This document shows positions 26,584 through 34,763 of a stretch of 64,000 bases of DNA, piece after piece. Every line of letters begins with the position of its first letter. The stretch's first letter is position 1. The stretch comes from CAYPPG01 sp964412555 (GTDB lineage: Bacteria > Hinthialibacterota > Hinthialibacteria > Hinthialibacterales > Hinthialibacteraceae), in assembly GCA_964412555.1 (NCBI GenBank), contig CAYPPG010000034.1, positions 1 to 64,000 on the forward strand. Direction: 5' to 3'. The notes beneath the pieces were generated by a model that saw nothing but the letters and a program-made list of their open reading frames with translations, searched no databases and was not told the DNA's origin. The translations under genes and the position numbers were made by a program.

Positions 26584-27405
26584 ATGGCAAAGATCACAGG
26601 TATCAATAAACCATACGGGACCATCATCCGCATCAAAGGAGATGTGCTGCCTAAGAATCTGGAACAGTTGGGTCAATTGTTTTCTCAACTGATCAAAACC
26701 GAAGATCCCCTTTATCTCGATTTGGGAAAAATTGAGGCGACAAACGACTCCATTCTCGAACAGATTTTCGCCACAATCAAGCAATATGCCGAACAGGGAT
26801 TGCACATTACTCTGGTGCAAGCCAGTCCGGATATCCGCGAAGCCATCCGCTCGGAAAAACTTCATCGTTATGTAAGTCTCTCCGATTTTTTGGACGAAGC
26901 CATTTTCCCGCAAACATTGGAAGTTCATCCCAAAATCGACGAAGAAGCCAAACCCGCTCCGTTACAAGAATATTGTCCCTCCTGCGACCGCCCGATCCCC
27001 CTAGGAACCTTGGATTGCCCCTATTGCGGTTATGATGAAGTCACCCCCCGCAAATCCGAACGTCATTCCCTCTCCATCCCATTTCTCTATGGCCAGGTAT
27101 ATGGAGGCGAATTTTTGGATTCTGTTTGGACAGGAGCTGTCACGGATAATCTCGACTTGACGACATTCGCCGGTCTTGGTTTTATCTGCCAAAAAGAAAT
27201 GAAAATCGGCGAATCAATCTATCTCATCTTCCCAACCTTGCAGTGGGAATTCAAACCTCGGCAGCCTGCCGTACTCCCCATTTTTCATGGACGTGTCAAA
27301 CACGCCAGCCGCGCGGGCGATTGGTATCGTCTCGGAATCGCTCTTTGCGATATGTACGAATATTCCGGACGGTTCAGCATCATCACGGCAGAAGAAAATT
27401 CTTAA
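26584..27405 (+). CDS. STAS-like, zinc-ribbon and PilZ-like three-domain protein
   Basis: 273-aa cytoplasmic protein. Residues 1-115 have an anti-sigma-factor-antagonist-like (STAS) fold pattern ('YGTIIRIKGDVLPKNLEQL', 'LYLDLGKIEATNDSILEQI'). Residues ~128-150 form a zinc ribbon with CPSC and CPYC. Residues ~155-265 look like a PilZ domain: R-K-S-E-R, then NLDLTTFAGLGF in place of the usual D-x-S-x2-G, then 'YRLGIALCD'. The c-di-GMP-binding N-x-S-x2-G is degenerate, so binding is uncertain. The combination suggests signalling linked to the upstream cytochrome or envelope. Confidence 0.75.
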   Translation: MAKITGINKPYGTIIRIKGDVLPKNLEQLGQLFSQLIKTEDPLYLDLGKIEATNDSILEQIFATIKQYAEQGLHITLVQASPDIREAIRSEKLHRYVSLSDFLDEAIFPQTLEVHPKIDEEAKPAPLQEYCPSCDRPIPLGTLDCPYCGYDEVTPRKSERHSLSIPFLYGQVYGGEFLDSVWTGAVTDNLDLTTFAGLGFICQKEMKIGESIYLIFPTLQWEFKPRQPAVLPIFHGRVKHASRAGDWYRLGIALCDMYEYSGRFSIITAEENS

Positions 27406-27548
27406 CATCTCCTAAATTGTAAAAAACTGCAAAACAATATGATTCTCTCGAATTTCAGTTATCACTTCGGATATTATATTGGAGAGTATTCAATTATACT
27501 TATAAACAACGACGGAGGGATTTTGATATCCCCTATCACGAGAAACAG

Positions 27549-28319
27549 GTGACATCTTTGAACCAAGACTTGAAAACCGAAAACAACGTTTCCCGGCCCA
27601 AATTATCCATCATAATCCCGATCTATAACGAAGAAGAATCGCTTCCGGAAGTACTTAGGCGGGTACGGGGAATCGCTTGGGACCGGAAGGAAATTATCCT
27701 TGTCAACGATTGTTCGACCGACAAGACGGCAGCCATTCTCGAACCGGAGAAAAAATCCCCCGACACCACTGTCATCACACACAATGTCAATATGGGAAAA
27801 GGAGCGGCGATTCGAACGGGATTGCGGTATTTTACAGGCGATCTCGTCATCATTCAGGATGCCGATTTAGAATATGATCCGAACGAAATCATCCCTGTCA
27901 TCGAACCGATCGCAAAACGGGAAACGCAAGTATGCTACGGTTCACGATTCTTGGGTGATGTCGAAGCGATGCGGCTGCCCAATCGGGTGGCGAATTGGAT
28001 ATTGGCCAAATTGATCACTCTGATCTATGGTCAAACCATCACGGATGAAGCAACCGCCTATAAAGCCTTTCACCGCTCCGTCATCGAACGCATCCCTCTG
28101 GAATGCCATCGTTTTGAATTCTGCCCCGAAGTGACCAGTAAAGTATTGAAATTAGGGTATACTATAGAAGAGGTGCCTGTCCATTTCAAAGCACGATCAA
28201 TTGCCGAGGGGAAAAAGATCGGCTGGTGGGATTTCGTCGTAGCGGTCTGGACGATTCTAAAAGTCCGCCTTTTCTGGAGTACAAAAAAAGCGACACCGAT
28301 CGTCATCCATCGAGAATAA
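27549..28319 (+). CDS. Family 2 glycosyltransferase (dolichyl-phosphate mannosyltransferase-like)
   Basis: 256-aa GT-A enzyme of the DPM1/DpgS type, which transfers a sugar from a nucleotide sugar to a polyprenyl phosphate on the inner membrane surface. Motifs: 'LSIIIPIYNEEESL', 'VNDCSTDKT', 'NMGKGAAIRTGL', D-x-D as 'QDADLEYDP', and 'DEATAYKAFHR'. No C-terminal membrane helices. Start GTG 27549 or TTG 27558; neither is well supported. It heads a tight four-gene cluster, 13 bases before the FAD enzyme. Confidence 0.88.
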   Translation: MTSLNQDLKTENNVSRPKLSIIIPIYNEEESLPEVLRRVRGIAWDRKEIILVNDCSTDKTAAILEPEKKSPDTTVITHNVNMGKGAAIRTGLRYFTGDLVIIQDADLEYDPNEIIPVIEPIAKRETQVCYGSRFLGDVEAMRLPNRVANWILAKLITLIYGQTITDEATAYKAFHRSVIERIPLECHRFEFCPEVTSKVLKLGYTIEEVPVHFKARSIAEGKKIGWWDFVVAVWTILKVRLFWSTKKATPIVIHRE

Positions 28320-28332
28320 AGTCAACAAACTT

Positions 28333-29736
28333 ATGCAAAAGAAAGTCGTTATTATAGGAGCCGGGATCACCGGTCTGACATGCGCATGGAAACTGGCCAA
28401 CGAATCGAACGATTTCGAGGTGACACTGATCGAGCGTGAGCCTATCCCGGGCGGTCTGGCAAAAACCATCGATTGGCACGGATATCACCTTGATTTGGGA
28501 CCTCATCGATTCCATACGGAAATACCGGAAATCCGTGAATTTGTGAATTCTTTCTGCGAAGAGCGTATGATGCGAGTCAAACGCGCCAGCCGTATGTATC
28601 TCAACGGGCGCTATATTCCCTACCCGATTCAACCGCTTCAAACATTGAAAGCGCTGGGAATCAGCAAAACCGTTGCTTTCATGGGTTCAGCGCTCAAGGT
28701 TCTGATCGACCGGAATGAGCATGAAGCTCAGTCATACGAAGAATACGTCCAGCGATATTACGGAAAAGCGCTCTACCAGACAATCTTTCAACCGTTTGCC
28801 CAAAAGGTATGGGGAATGGATCCATCGAACATCTCGGAAGAAACGGCGCGTGTGCGGCTACGTGGAGACAACATCTGGGATGCGTTAAAGGACGGTTTGT
28901 TTTCAAAGGAAAAAACCTACGTTTCGGAATTTTTATATCCTAGAGGAGGAATCGGTGAGATTGCCCGTAAATTTTCCCAAGAAATCGTTGCGAATAATGT
29001 CCATCTCGCTATTGGACAAAATGTGGAATCCATCCATTCAGAAAACGGCCGTATGACGAAAGTTTGCACTTCAGGCATGGCGGGAAAAGTGGACTTTGAA
29101 TGCGATACACTCATCTCGACGATCCCCTTACCGGATTTGGTGTATCGCCTGTCCTCTCATGTGCCAACTCACATCGTCGAATCGGCTGAAAGCCTTCATT
29201 TCAGGGCAATCGTTTTGCTTTACATGCTTTTTGACCGTGATTTAGGCATTCGGGATACCTGGTTATATTACCCTGAAAACCATGTTCCTTTTTCACGAAT
29301 TTATGTTCCGGACAATTTCACTCAAGCTCCAAACCGGCAAAACCGAACCTGCCTCTGCCTCGAATATCCATGTCAGGTAGGGGATTCAATGTGGGAAAGC
29401 GACTTGAATTCCTTGCGGGATGAATCCGTCCAAGTGTTGAAGGAATCAAGACTGATCGACCATTCACCCGTTGACTCTCTCGCTGTACGAATCAAGGAAG
29501 GCTATCCTCTGTATCATGTCGGATATGAGAAAACACTCGGTTCGATTTTAGAATGGCTGAACGGCTTCCAAAACTGCATCACCGCCGGCCGGCAAGGACT
29601 GTTTCGTCATAACAACATCGATCAAGCTATGCAGATGGGCCTATTAGCGGCAGAGGAAGTGATACGGCAACCATCCAACTTTGAGAATTGGTACAAAAAC
29701 GTGAAACAATTCAACGATTACAGAATTGTGGATTAG
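28333..29736 (+). CDS. FAD-dependent oxidoreductase (protoporphyrinogen oxidase/UGM-like)
   Basis: 467-aa flavoprotein of the amine-oxidase superfamily. Dinucleotide-binding motif GAGITGL near the start, 'PGGLAKTIDWHGYHLDLGPH' (FAD phosphate and GG motif), and the C-terminal FAD motif as 'CITAGRQGLFRHNNIDQAM'. These proteins are often called protoporphyrinogen oxidase HemY-like, but with a polyprenyl-sugar GT2 and radical-SAM neighbours a role in sugar or lipid modification is more likely, as in UDP-galactopyranose-mutase-like enzymes. Stop TAG; the next gene starts 24 bases later with its own strong ribosome-binding site. Confidence 0.85.
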   Translation: MQKKVVIIGAGITGLTCAWKLANESNDFEVTLIEREPIPGGLAKTIDWHGYHLDLGPHRFHTEIPEIREFVNSFCEERMMRVKRASRMYLNGRYIPYPIQPLQTLKALGISKTVAFMGSALKVLIDRNEHEAQSYEEYVQRYYGKALYQTIFQPFAQKVWGMDPSNISEETARVRLRGDNIWDALKDGLFSKEKTYVSEFLYPRGGIGEIARKFSQEIVANNVHLAIGQNVESIHSENGRMTKVCTSGMAGKVDFECDTLISTIPLPDLVYRLSSHVPTHIVESAESLHFRAIVLLYMLFDRDLGIRDTWLYYPENHVPFSRIYVPDNFTQAPNRQNRTCLCLEYPCQVGDSMWESDLNSLRDESVQVLKESRLIDHSPVDSLAVRIKEGYPLYHVGYEKTLGSILEWLNGFQNCITAGRQGLFRHNNIDQAMQMGLLAAEEVIRQPSNFENWYKNVKQFNDYRIVD

Positions 29737-29759
29737 GTTTTTATAAAGGAGAACATTTC

Positions 29760-31184
29760 GTGCGGGAACAACCATGGAAGAAAGCATATCTCATCGTTCC
29801 TCCAACGGGGAAATACATTCGGGAGGAACGGTGCCAAACTCCGCTCGATCAATTGCATACGGTGGCGTTGCGGCCGCCGATGGATTTGTTGTATATGGCG
29901 GCCGGTCTTGAGCAAATCGGTGTCGAATGCCGGATCAAGGATTATCCGGCCCAGGAACATACTTGGGAAGATTTCAAACAAGATCTCGAAGAATTCCACC
30001 CGGATGCGCTGATTCTTTCTATTACCACTCCAACTTTGGAAGAAGATATGAAAGCCGCGGCTTTGGCAAAAGAAACTATTCCATCCATCACGACGATCAG
30101 CAAAGGCGCGCACTTCATCAAATTAGATAAAAATGCCTTGGAACATTACCCGCAACTCGATTTGATCATGCGGGGTGAATATGAAGAAACGATCAAGGAA
30201 CTCGCTTCCGCGAAACCGTTCCCTGAGATCACCGGCATTACCTACCGCAACGGGAGCGACATCGTTCGCAATGACAATCGCGGCTACATCCAAGACATCG
30301 ACTCCATTCCCTTACCCGCACGACATCTGATCGACAATTCATACTATTTCCGACCGGATACCGGTGAATTGCAAACCACGATTGTCACCAGCAGAGGCTG
30401 TCCTTTTTCCTGCGTATTCTGTCTGGCTCCGGCGGTTTCCGGTTCAAAAACCCGAAACCGCTCACCGCAAAATGTCATCGAAGAACTTCGGGATTGTATC
30501 GAGCGCCATGGCATCCGAAATTTCTTATTTAGGTCGGATTTATTCACAGCGAACAAGCGCTGGGTGATCGAACTGTGCAAAGCGATTCAAGAAGAACAAT
30601 TGGATATCAAATGGTCCTGCAACAGCCGGGTGGATACGATCAATGAGGAGATGCTGCGGGAAATGAAAGCCGCCGGCTGCTGGCTGATTTCGTTTGGCGT
30701 CGAGAGTGGGGATCCGGAGATGTTGGAAAAAATGCGAAAACAGGTCAAATTCGAAACCATTGAACCGGCCATTCAACTCTGCCGCGAAGCCGGTATTCAA
30801 AGCAGCGTCTATTTCCTGATCGGCTTGCCGTGGGAAAACCGGGAGACATTCGAAAACACCAAACGGTTCGCTTCAAAGTTGAATCCGGATTTCATCGAAT
30901 ATTTTTACAGTTATCCGTTTTACGGTACCGAATTCTATGCGGAGGCGGTCAAATCCGGTCTGATTGAAGAGGGAGAATTGCCGAAAGCCGCTTACAATCA
31001 ACCGGCGATTGGTACAATATATTTAAGTAAGGAAGAACTTGAACCGTTGCGGCGCGAAGCGTTACGATCGTTTTACCTGCGACCGAGTTATATTGCAAAA
31101 ACATTGGCGAAAACGCGCTCACCGAAGATGCTGAAGAATTATATCGTCTACGGATTTCGCCAACTTCGCGATCTGTTCCGTTAG
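29760..31184 (+). CDS. B12-binding radical SAM protein A
   Basis: 474 aa from GTG 29760, chosen because aaaggagaacatttc precedes it. An N-terminal cobalamin-binding-type domain (~5-150, lacking the DxHxxG histidine) is followed by a radical SAM core with C214-x3-C218-x2-C221 (RGCPFSCVFC) for the 4Fe-4S cluster, and a C-terminal helix pattern 'REALRSFYLRPSYI'. This class includes methylases and ring-rearranging enzymes such as those of hopanoid, bacteriochlorophyll and antibiotic pathways. A similar protein follows 9 bases after the stop; the pair may act in sequence. Confidence 0.9.
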   Translation: MREQPWKKAYLIVPPTGKYIREERCQTPLDQLHTVALRPPMDLLYMAAGLEQIGVECRIKDYPAQEHTWEDFKQDLEEFHPDALILSITTPTLEEDMKAAALAKETIPSITTISKGAHFIKLDKNALEHYPQLDLIMRGEYEETIKELASAKPFPEITGITYRNGSDIVRNDNRGYIQDIDSIPLPARHLIDNSYYFRPDTGELQTTIVTSRGCPFSCVFCLAPAVSGSKTRNRSPQNVIEELRDCIERHGIRNFLFRSDLFTANKRWVIELCKAIQEEQLDIKWSCNSRVDTINEEMLREMKAAGCWLISFGVESGDPEMLEKMRKQVKFETIEPAIQLCREAGIQSSVYFLIGLPWENRETFENTKRFASKLNPDFIEYFYSYPFYGTEFYAEAVKSGLIEEGELPKAAYNQPAIGTIYLSKEELEPLRREALRSFYLRPSYIAKTLAKTRSPKMLKNYIVYGFRQLRDLFR

Positions 31185-31193
31185 GTACCTATC

Positions 31194-32636
31194 ATGCGAA
31201 TACTCTTATTGAATCCACCGGGTGACAAACCCTATTTGCGCGACTATTACTGCAGCCACACCGCCAAGGCGAAGTATTATTGGCATCCCTACGATCTGGT
31301 CGTCCAGAGTGGGATTCTGTCGCAAGAAAACGAAGTCGGCTTCCTCGACGCCAATGCCCTGCAATTGACCCACAAACAAGCAGCACAACGGGTGTTCGAT
31401 TTCAAACCGGAAGCCATTGTCTTCCTGACCGGCGGCGTCTGTTGGAAGCAGGATTTTGCTTTCCTGGAAAGCCTCAATTTACCCTCGTCAGTTCCGGTAA
31501 TCGGCACCGGCGACGTCCTGGTCAGCAAAGGACGGCAAATCATGACCAAGTATCCTTGGCTGACTGCTATATTGCTCAATTTCACCTCGCACAGCATCGC
31601 GCAATTCTTGAAACAATGGAAACCGGATACTGGATATGAACCTCAAAACGGCCCGTTGCCGAATCTGCTTTACCGCGCCGGAGATCAATTCATCCGCGGA
31701 ATCGATCCGGGAAATCGCTACTATTCATTCCCCGTCCCCCGCTATGACCTGATCCCTATGAAAAAATACCGGCTGCCGCACGCTAAAAACAGGCTGTTTG
31801 CTTCTTTTTTGACCGATTTCGGTTGCCCTTATCACTGCCATTTCTGTTTCAACGGGAAGTGGGCACATAAACTGCGGGATATCGATAACGCCATAGAAGA
31901 ACTCCGCGTCATCAAGCAAATGGGAATCCATGAATTGTGGATCAAAGATTTGACATTCGGCGTGAACCGCCCCCATTCCATCGCTTTTCTGAACCGTCTC
32001 ATCGACGAAAATTTGAATTTCGATTGGATCACCCTTTCGCGCGTGGATGTCATGGATGAAGAGATGTTGACACTCATGGCGCGCGCCGGTTGCCACACGA
32101 TTCAATTCGGCGTGGAATCCGCCGATCAAGGAATTTTGAATTCTATCGAAAAGGACATCGAACCGCAACGGGTACGCGAAATCTTCGCTCTTTGCCGCAA
32201 ACTCGGCATCCGCACCTTGGCGCATTTCATCATCGGCCTGCCGGGCGAAACGGAAGAAACCGCCCATGCGACCATCGAATTCGCCAAAGAAATCGATCCC
32301 GATTACGCCTCCTTCAACGTCGCCGCCCCCCGCATGGGCACCGACCTGCGCGAAGACGCTATCAGCAAAGGCTGGACCTCCAAAGACGCCGACACGGTCG
32401 ACAACTCGATCGCATTCCCCCAAATGAACATCGGCTCGCTCACCGCCGAACGAGTCATCGAACTCCGCAACCAAGCCATCCGCGAATTCCACTTGCGTCC
32501 CTCCTACCTCTGGCGCAAAGCCACCGGCTGGCGCAGCCCGTATGAATTCCGCCGGGATGTTCAAAATGGTTTAGCGTTGTTAGGTTCGACTTTGCGCAAG
32601 CCGAAGATGTCGGAATTGGTTGAGGGGGATATGTAA
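31194..32636 (+). CDS. B12-binding radical SAM protein B
   Basis: 480 aa, paralogous to protein A in layout and C-terminus ('RNQAIREFHLRPSYLWRKA'). Cobalamin-type domain ~1-150; 4Fe-4S motif C211-x3-C215-x2-C218 (FGCPYHCHFC); then 'FGVESADQGILNSIEKDIEP' and 'FIIGLPGETEETAHATIEFAKEIDPDY' split over the core. The base composition rises in GC towards the 3' end (about 32200-32540) with long cca/gcc runs, unlike the earlier genes of the cluster. Last gene of the cluster. Confidence 0.9.
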   Translation: MRILLLNPPGDKPYLRDYYCSHTAKAKYYWHPYDLVVQSGILSQENEVGFLDANALQLTHKQAAQRVFDFKPEAIVFLTGGVCWKQDFAFLESLNLPSSVPVIGTGDVLVSKGRQIMTKYPWLTAILLNFTSHSIAQFLKQWKPDTGYEPQNGPLPNLLYRAGDQFIRGIDPGNRYYSFPVPRYDLIPMKKYRLPHAKNRLFASFLTDFGCPYHCHFCFNGKWAHKLRDIDNAIEELRVIKQMGIHELWIKDLTFGVNRPHSIAFLNRLIDENLNFDWITLSRVDVMDEEMLTLMARAGCHTIQFGVESADQGILNSIEKDIEPQRVREIFALCRKLGIRTLAHFIIGLPGETEETAHATIEFAKEIDPDYASFNVAAPRMGTDLREDAISKGWTSKDADTVDNSIAFPQMNIGSLTAERVIELRNQAIREFHLRPSYLWRKATGWRSPYEFRRDVQNGLALLGSTLRKPKMSELVEGDM

Positions 32637-32695
32637 ATTACATATGCCAATACACTACCAGAGCCGGCTGAATCAATTGATCCATGTCATTATTC

Positions 32696-33490
32696 TCAAT
32701 CGCGAATTGTGTCTGCAATTCGATCACATCCAAAAGATTCGCATACGATGAACCATGCCGCAAGAATGACGGCGAACAGAATGCCAAAGAGTGATGTGAT
32801 CACCCATTTCCAATGATACATCCAAAACCATACTCCTGCATTCGTGTCCGGTTTCGCCCAGTTGGCAAAGACCAGGATTGCAACCATGGAAAAAAAATAA
32901 AGGCCGTTTTGCCAGAGTGGCCTTTTCACTTCCGGCTCCGGCATTGCCGCCATTCCATTGACCTTTTCTAACTCTTCACTACGGAAGATGATGTGCATCA
33001 AGAGGCCGATGATGATGCTGAAAAGAACGGCGCTGACTGCCCGAGCGATCCCGAGCTCCAATCCGAGAACATTGGCTGTAAGAACAATGGCGAGCACATT
33101 GATCGCCGGTCCTGAATAGAGGAATGCCGTGGCCGCTCCGAGTCCGGCTCCCATCCGGTAAATTCCGGCGAATAACGGAAGCACGGTGCAGGAGCAAACT
33201 GCGAGTATCGTCCCGGAAACCGAAGCCACACCATAGGCTAACATTTTGTTTGCCTGGGGTCCCAAGTACTTCATTACGGAAGCCTGGCTGACAAATACTG
33301 CAATCGCACCGGCAATGAAAAACGCCGGGACCAGACAGAGAATCACGTGTTCACGGGCGTACCATTTGGCGAGATGGAACGCTTCTAAAACAGCATGATC
33401 GAACCGGTCTATGCCGACCGGCAGATAAAAACAAACTAGGAATACGATTAGGATGAGAAGGAATGATTTCCATTCCGATTTCCAATTCAT
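32696..33490 (-). CDS. DUF318/UPF0718 permease (ArsP-like)
   Basis: 264 aa, about eight membrane helices, of the COG0701 permease family. The family signature is present: 'AVCSCTVLPLFAGIYRMGAG' followed by 'ATAFLYSGPAINVLAIV'. Family members include ArsP, which exports trivalent organoarsenicals, and others of unknown substrate. The C-S-C pair can bind a thiophilic metal or metalloid. The ATG at 33490 is chosen; a GTG at 33499 is possible. A perfect palindrome (33513-33528) stands just upstream, matching one before the arsR-type gene, so induction by the same regulator is likely. Third gene of that unit. Confidence 0.88.
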   Translation of the reverse strand: MNWKSEWKSFLLILIVFLVCFYLPVGIDRFDHAVLEAFHLAKWYAREHVILCLVPAFFIAGAIAVFVSQASVMKYLGPQANKMLAYGVASVSGTILAVCSCTVLPLFAGIYRMGAGLGAATAFLYSGPAINVLAIVLTANVLGLELGIARAVSAVLFSIIIGLLMHIIFRSEELEKVNGMAAMPEPEVKRPLWQNGLYFFSMVAILVFANWAKPDTNAGVWFWMYHWKWVITSLFGILFAVILAAWFIVCESFGCDRIADTIRD

Positions 33491-33510
33491 TTTAAGCACT
33501 TCACATGGTA

Positions 33511-33530
33511 ACTTGGCAAATTTGCCAAAT
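33511..33530 (-). promoter_or_regulatory. ArsR-type operator before the permease gene
   Basis: Sequence acttggcaaatttgccaaat contains the perfect 16-base palindrome ttggcaaatttgccaa (33513-33528). It matches the site at 34626-34645 at 16 of 20 positions. It lies about 20 bases upstream of the permease start codon in an 80-base gap, implying an internal, regulated promoter. Confidence 0.75.
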
Positions 33531-33580
33531 AATTTTGTCTTCTTTTCTGATTATCAATATTAAAACCCGGATATAACGAC

Positions 33581-34267
33581 TTAGTGATTGAGCAATGTGG
33601 TTAGTTCCGCTACCCGTTGTCCCAAATTCTTTGCGGTTTCTGTTCCAAATTCATCTTCTGAGATTGAATTGTTTTGGTTCCAGAGTGTCGCGCCGATTCG
33701 CGCTGAAGGTTTTCCATCGCCCACAATGATCATGTCTTGGCACATCAAGGCTGTTTGGATGGAACGAATGGTCAATTCTTGTCCGCCATTGCGTGCTCCA
33801 CCGACTGCCAGCACGCCCGCAACCTTGTTGCGAAGTTTGAATCCATCTTTCCGGAAGGCGATGCAGCGGTCTAAAAATGCCTTACATAAAGCGCTCATAT
33901 TGCCGAAATACACCGGCGAGCCGACAATGATACCTGCCACTGCAGGATCGCCAAGTTTCTCCACGAGGATCGGAAAATCATCGGTTTCTCCTTGGCGTAG
34001 AGGTTGGCCTGCGGCAAGCTGTGCAGGGATGCTCAGTTCCGCCAGTTCGATCAATTCGGTTTCCAAAGATGGATCTTTTTCTTTGGCTGCTTTCAGGCAA
34101 ATGGTCAAAGCGGACGCCGTTGTCATGCCCTTACGCGGGCTGCAGCTGACTCCAATGATTTTGCGTTTTGCTTTGGCCCCTTGAGCCAGTGTTGTGCTGC
34201 TGAGAGCGCTCACGACTGCTGCCGCTCCTGCGGTACCTATCAATTCTCTCCTACCTAGACGTGTCAT
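33581..34267 (-). CDS. Tat-exported NADPH-dependent FMN reductase-like flavoprotein
   Basis: 228 aa. Residues 1-30 form a Tat signal (LGRRELIGTAGAAAVVSAL...). The mature part is a flavodoxin-fold reductase: 'IGVSCSPRKGMTTASAL' (FMN phosphate loop) and 'IIVGSPVYFGNMSALCKAFL', the typical NADPH-dependent FMN reductase block. It belongs to the same fold family as ArsH, the cytoplasmic organoarsenical oxidase, but here the Tat signal puts a folded flavin enzyme in the periplasm. It lies between an ArsR regulator (28 bases upstream) and an ArsP-like permease. An aaggagaag precedes the ATG. Confidence 0.88.
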   Translation of the reverse strand: MTRLGRRELIGTAGAAAVVSALSSTTLAQGAKAKRKIIGVSCSPRKGMTTASALTICLKAAKEKDPSLETELIELAELSIPAQLAAGQPLRQGETDDFPILVEKLGDPAVAGIIVGSPVYFGNMSALCKAFLDRCIAFRKDGFKLRNKVAGVLAVGGARNGGQELTIRSIQTALMCQDMIIVGDGKPSARIGATLWNQNNSISEDEFGTETAKNLGQRVAELTTLLNH

Positions 34268-34295
34268 GACTTTCTTCTCCTTTCATGAGAAAGTT

Positions 34296-34619
34296 TTAGA
34301 GATAATTTTTTCTCATGACTTCCAAGACGCTTTCTACGCATCCGAAGAAGTTCAGGATACAGGGGGTTGTGAGTTGGTAAAAAACCTGATTTCCCCTTTT
34401 CTCGTCGCGTATGATGCCCACGTTTTTCAAAATGGATAAATGTTTCGAGACGGTGGACATATCGGCTCCGATCATGTCAGTCAGCTCACAGACGCACCGT
34501 TCCTGCTTTGATAGTTCATCGATGATGAACAATCGCGTCGGGTGGGCAAGAGCTTTGATGATTCTCGCCCGTGTTTCATAGCGGGCATGAGTTTGTTGAT
34601 TCAAGAGAATTCCAGTCAT
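34296..34619 (-). CDS. ArsR-family metalloid-responsive repressor
   Basis: 107-aa winged-helix repressor. The ATG at 34619 is chosen because it gives the usual length and because the operator lies immediately upstream; an earlier ATG (34703) would put operator and promoter inside the coding sequence. The metal site resembles ArsR: E40-R-C42-V-C44-E-L, then helix-turn-helix 'STVSKHLSILKNVGIIRDEKRGNQVFY'. Additional Cys87 and Cys94 could form a three-thiolate As(III)/Sb(III) site. First gene of a three-gene unit that it presumably represses. Confidence 0.9.
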   Translation of the reverse strand: MTGILLNQQTHARYETRARIIKALAHPTRLFIIDELSKQERCVCELTDMIGADMSTVSKHLSILKNVGIIRDEKRGNQVFYQLTTPCILNFFGCVESVLEVMRKNYL

Positions 34620-34625
34620 TTGTCT

Positions 34626-34660
34626 ATTTGGTAAAATAGCCAAATTCTTTTGCAATGCAA
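34626..34660 (-). promoter_or_regulatory. Promoter and ArsR-type operator
   Basis: On the minus strand: TTGCAT (plus 34655-34660), a 16-base spacer, then TATTTT (plus 34633-34638). The inverted repeat atttgg / ccaaat (34626-34645) covers the -10, as expected for repression. The ATG is only seven bases beyond the operator and has no Shine-Dalgarno, so the transcript may be nearly leaderless. Confidence 0.7.
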
Positions 34661-34710
34661 GGGTTAGACTTTGAATTATCATAGGTTTGATTTTATATTC
34701 CATTCATGAT

Positions 34711-34736
34711 GGTAGAGCAAGCATCCCGCTTGCCTT
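34711..34736. repeat. Palindromic repeat (GATG class, minus orientation)
   Basis: Hairpin gcaag-catcccg-cttgc at 34717-34733; read on the minus strand its centre is cgggatg, as in the other GATG-class units. It lies between the divergent arsR-type and UroD-type genes. Confidence 0.6.
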
Positions 34737-34763
34737 TTGAATGAAAGAATAAGGAGAAAAGGG

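Noticed and set aside
28333..29736. True protoporphyrinogen oxidase (haem synthesis)
   Set aside because: No haem genes nearby; linkage to a GT2 and radical SAM enzymes favours another role for this FAD family.
31725..32564. Long minus-strand open frame of 279 codons
   Set aside because: It is the shadow of radical SAM protein B in GC-richer sequence; the plus-strand frame has full motifs and conserved ends.
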